Source: Diadema setosum (Eukaryota; Echinodermata; Echinoidea; Diadematoida; Diadematidae). From it: a stretch of 64,000 nt of DNA. Both the position numbers and the translations under genes were made by a program. Location of the stretch: assembly GCF_964275005.1 (NCBI RefSeq), contig NC_092693.1:23897122-23961121 (forward strand). Reading direction: 5' to 3'. The notes under the pieces are model-generated. The model ran no database searches. It was not told the DNA's origin and worked only from the letters and a program-made list of their open reading frames with translations. Positions within the stretch are counted from its first letter, which is position 1; each line of letters starts with the position of its first letter. Positions 60,971 to 64,000 of the stretch are shown here, piece after piece.

Positions 60971-62927
60971 CTATAAGGTTTTCACGTCATCGAGCGCGTG
61001 AAGTATGTATCCAAGTGGCTCTCCATATGCTGGCAATGGCGCTGCAGTTTCTTCCACACCGTCCCTTAGTCCATCGTAACAAAACCACCGCTCCTCCCCC
61101 CCCCCTTCTCTGAAGATGCATGTGAAGTGTGCACTTTGGTACTTTGTCAAGCCTTGCAGTGTATACCTACATTTTAGAGAAGAGTGAATGACCAATCATA
61201 AGAACCTTGAAAACTTCATAGACCACACAACATCTCTCTATCTCGAGAGCGAAAATGCGTACAAAGCAGTAAGCGTTTGAATGTCAAACTATGTAAGATA
61301 TAATATTATAATCGTTCCTTTTCAACTGGATCCTAAATGATTTAAGTACATTCAATATACACCTTGGCATTATCAATCTACGTTCATGTCATATCTTCTC
61401 ATATAATGCCTGGAATGATATATCTATTATTCATAAGAAATTTTCGTTTTCATCATTTAAGTGAGGTCAATTGTTTAGACATTAATTTTTACGATGATAT
61501 CATATCATTTAAACTCTTCGTAGAGTTCAGACTTTTTAGTTATTCACAGAATAAACAATGGAAACTTAAGTCTTAGACTAGAGAGTAGTTTGAGCATTAT
61601 GACGTTTTTTTACATACCTCTGCTCAGCATCAGGAACACTACATATAACGCTTTAATATGATATTGTGACGTGACTACAAAACGGCGAAAGGTCATTGCG
61701 TCGAATATCTTAAAGTCGAGCTCATTTAAACAGTGTGCTGCCATCTACTGTTCAATAAATGTACAGGATCCGAGCAATGACAGCTTCCACTGACAAAAAT
61801 GGCAGCTCTTTGGCGCGGCAGCCTCCGCTACACTACTCCTTGTTGTGGTAAAATCTCTTTGGTAGTCGCAATGATTCTGGGAGCAAAGCTCGTCCAAAAT
61901 AATTGCCCACAAAATTATCATGTCCAAAGTGTTATTATGTCTCTAAACACATAGATACACAAAATGTTAAGGAAACATAAGTGCGAGGTATATAAAATTG
62001 CCTCACGTCACTACGAACAGAAATAACAACAACATCAAATTATGCTACCGTCACTCTTACAGACTGATTGGATTATGGTGCTATGTAATGACAAAGTTTC
62101 CAGTTTACTTACTTTTCTGAAGCAGATGTTTCGCTGCATCTGGTCTCTGCAAATGGCGGGGCGAACCAGTTGTTTAAGGCATCTTGTACTGTGCCTATAT
62201 TATGCTCCTTGGCAGCTCTGAAATAAAAAGAAATAAATGAACACAGATATCTTAATGGATGTTTAGCAGTAAATGCATAAATGAGCAAAGATAGAATAAA
62301 AAAAAACTTAACGCATTCAGTTATATCTCTTTAACAAATTACGATTTTTTTTTTTATAATGGTCCCTTTATATAAGCGAATAGGTTTAATGGCATCATGT
62401 AATTGCTTAAAAGTCAATGTGTGCACCTGACTTAAGAAGTTACGTATAGTGCTAATTTCCAAAAATTCACTTTCGATTTCTTCACTGATGGTAGTGTGGC
62501 ATCAGTATATAAAAAATATATGCATTGACATCTTTGAATCTATAACACGGACGAATTGTTTTCATAAACTAAAATAAAATAGGACATTGGAATACTTTGT
62601 TGTTGAGTCATGAATGTGTTGATAAAAAAAAGAAAGAATGGTATTAAATATGTAGGGGTGCTATGTGATCTTCATCACTTTGGCGGTCTCTTCGATGAAA
62701 AAATAACGTCAAGTTGTTTATACATCACTGGTGGCAATGGATTGTTTCATATGAAAGCTCTCTTATAACATTATATTGGTCTCGATATAGCACATATATT
62801 CTGCGCTCGAGTGGTAAATTAATTAATTTTGCATTACATCTCTATATCACGATCTAGCCAAGCACGTGTATATTGCGAAATTTAAATCTATCTGACAAAC
62901 TCACCCTAGTTCGATTGTGGTGCCCAT
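60971..62927 (-). CDS. USP-tail gene, unit 10, intact three-exon model
   Basis: Exons are 62905-62927, 62113-62217 and 60971-61166 (23, 105 and 196 nt; 107 residues). Exon H carries GEPLGYILHALDDVKTL as in unit 5. ATG and all four splice sites are present. Confidence 0.6.
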
Positions 62928-63076
62928 CCTTTCAGTGACTGGTTTGGGACAACTTCGGCTGGAATGCTTCGAAGTTTGTGTGTTTGCTTTGAAGACATCA
63001 AGGTGTTGAACATAATATCATGTTCAGATCCGTATGCACTCCACGTCTGAGGACTGTGCAGCTGCAGTTCTTATCT

Positions 63077-64000
63077 TCATATTTTGTGTAGCCATTCTAC
63101 TTTCCCAAGTGACCACTCCTTAGCAGCGCAAACTTAAAGAACACGTTTATTTCTCTTGGTTTTTAGGGTCTTACTGTCACTGACGGCTTCTTGTATTACA
63201 GTGTGCTGCTCATCAATTTTGGTTGGAATGACAAGTATGTTGTCAATTGTGCATGTGTTTGCTAGGATAATTTCTTCTCATTTAATTGTGGTCCTTCCTC
63301 CCCATCTGGGAAATTCAGCAAACGACAAAACTGACTTACGCGCCTCGTTGCTATTCCTCATCTTTTTTCTCTTCGGTTTCCTATCACATACTCGATTTTT
63401 CTTTCCCTTATTCCATTCTTCTTTTGGATTCAACGCATCCTCTTTTTCTTGGAGACTTCTTACGTCATTGGGATTTTCCTCGGCCATCGACCTTCTAACA
63501 TGTTTTTATTTTTACTGTCGTTCTCAGCTTTACGCGAGTTTTGACGCGTTTTCTTCTCTGGCTTGATCAGTTCTACACGAGGTGAGTTGAAGTACTTCCC
63601 CTGTCTTTTGCGGGTATGGTTTGTTGTTGTCAATGACTGCGGACATTTCCTTCCTTTGATGGGTCGAAATTGTTTCTCTGCAATATGACCTCTGACATTG
63701 AAGTACGGGTTTCTGATGAACTTTCCGGGACTAATCCCTGATCTCTCTCCCCCCCCCCCCCCCGGGAATGAAATCTTTCTTCACTGTTCCGAACCAGTTT
63801 TCCACCTTTTTGACATCTTTTTGTTCACTGTACATCATTCTCACTTTTACGAGAGTTTTGACGCGTTTTCTTCTTTGGCATGATCAGTTCTTCACGAGGT
63901 GAGTTGAATTACTTCCCCTGTCTTTTTCGAAATTGTGTCTCTGCAACACCACCTCTGACATTGAGGTACGAGTTTCTGATGAACTTTCCGGGAGTAATCC
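63077..64000 (-). CDS. Array block alpha, unit 10, partial at window edge
   Basis: The last exon and lysine-rich exon are visible (AEENPNDVRSLQEKEDALNP), followed by the terminal-type repeat and the start of a second repeat. The 5' end lies beyond the window. Confidence 0.5.

Larger units (their letters stand above)
28035..64000 (-). repeat. Head-to-tail array of about ten 3.3-4.8-kb gene-bearing units
   Basis: The same landmark (minus-strand donor GTGAGT after CGAACTAGG) occurs at 28349, 33167, 37292, 40642, 44004, 47359, 50699, 54532, 58785 and 62899, always in the same orientation. Spacings are 4.8, 4.1, 3.35, 3.36, 3.355, 3.34, 3.83, 4.25 and 4.11 kb. Length differences come mainly from the number of internal 246-bp subrepeats and from inserted elements. 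Homology begins abruptly at about 28035, in what is an intron of complete units, and continues off the right edge of the window. Confidence 0.95.

Noticed and set aside
28035-64000. CRISPR array or simple satellite
   Set aside because: Units are kilobases long with exons and introns, not short direct repeats with spacers, and a satellite would not keep splice phases and long open frames.
28035-64000. Sea urchin 185/333 (SpTransformer)-type immune gene cluster
   Set aside because: Tandem layout and internal repeats are reminiscent, but there is no leader exon, no RGD or His-rich region and no flanking GA microsatellites. The motifs point to transposase-like and USP-like parts instead.

Overview
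The window is AT-rich metazoan DNA. It has short exons, small introns, microsatellites, many terminal-inverted-repeat (TIR) elements and one run of 100 Ns. The frequent acatgtac motifs, the repeat types and the one recognisable gene fit a marine invertebrate. A deuterostome such as an echinoderm is my best guess, at low confidence.

Region 1 (1-6887) lies between the arms of a very long inverted repeat, about 571 and 678 bp. The arms themselves contain tandem AGTGAAATG-type subrepeats. Between them are scattered minus-strand exon candidates of an unidentified gene, two small TIR elements, a tandem duplication and a miRNA-like hairpin.

Region 2 (7011 to about 11010) holds the clearest gene, a plus-strand homologue of the mitochondrial micropeptide STMP1. 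It has three coding exons (7011-7028, 7937-7990, 9737-9838) and encodes 57 residues. A 3'UTR intron is probable. Intron 2 contains a TTAA-flanked TIR element that is itself interrupted by a GC-rich TIR element.

Region 3 (11-28 kb) is mostly repeats: dispersed small TIR elements, a 1.25-kb composite palindrome, an assembly gap (17843-17942), telomere-like AACCCTAAATGTAATA repeats, a broken LTR retrotransposon with a non-LTR insertion in its 3' LTR, and other elements. I see no convincing gene there.

Region 4 (about 28035 to the window end) is the main finding: a head-to-tail array of about ten units of 3.3-4.8 kb, all coding on the minus strand. Each unit carries two blocks. The first is built from an 82-residue repeat with an ENWFGTVKK motif (1 to 5 copies per unit), followed by a lysine-rich tail and a 78-bp intron. 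The second is a three-exon gene whose splice phases match exactly. It encodes about 107 residues resembling the C-terminal His/Asp part of a ubiquitin-specific-protease-like domain, without a Cys box. Four of its nine copies (42.07-44.03, 48.77-50.73, 56.48-58.81 and 60.97-62.93 kb) keep the frame. Most of the others are shifted by a variable G run in the last exon. Two consecutive units (about 42.84-46.19 and 46.19-49.55 kb) look almost identical with a period of 3355 bp. Several units carry later TE insertions whose empty sites are visible in sister units.
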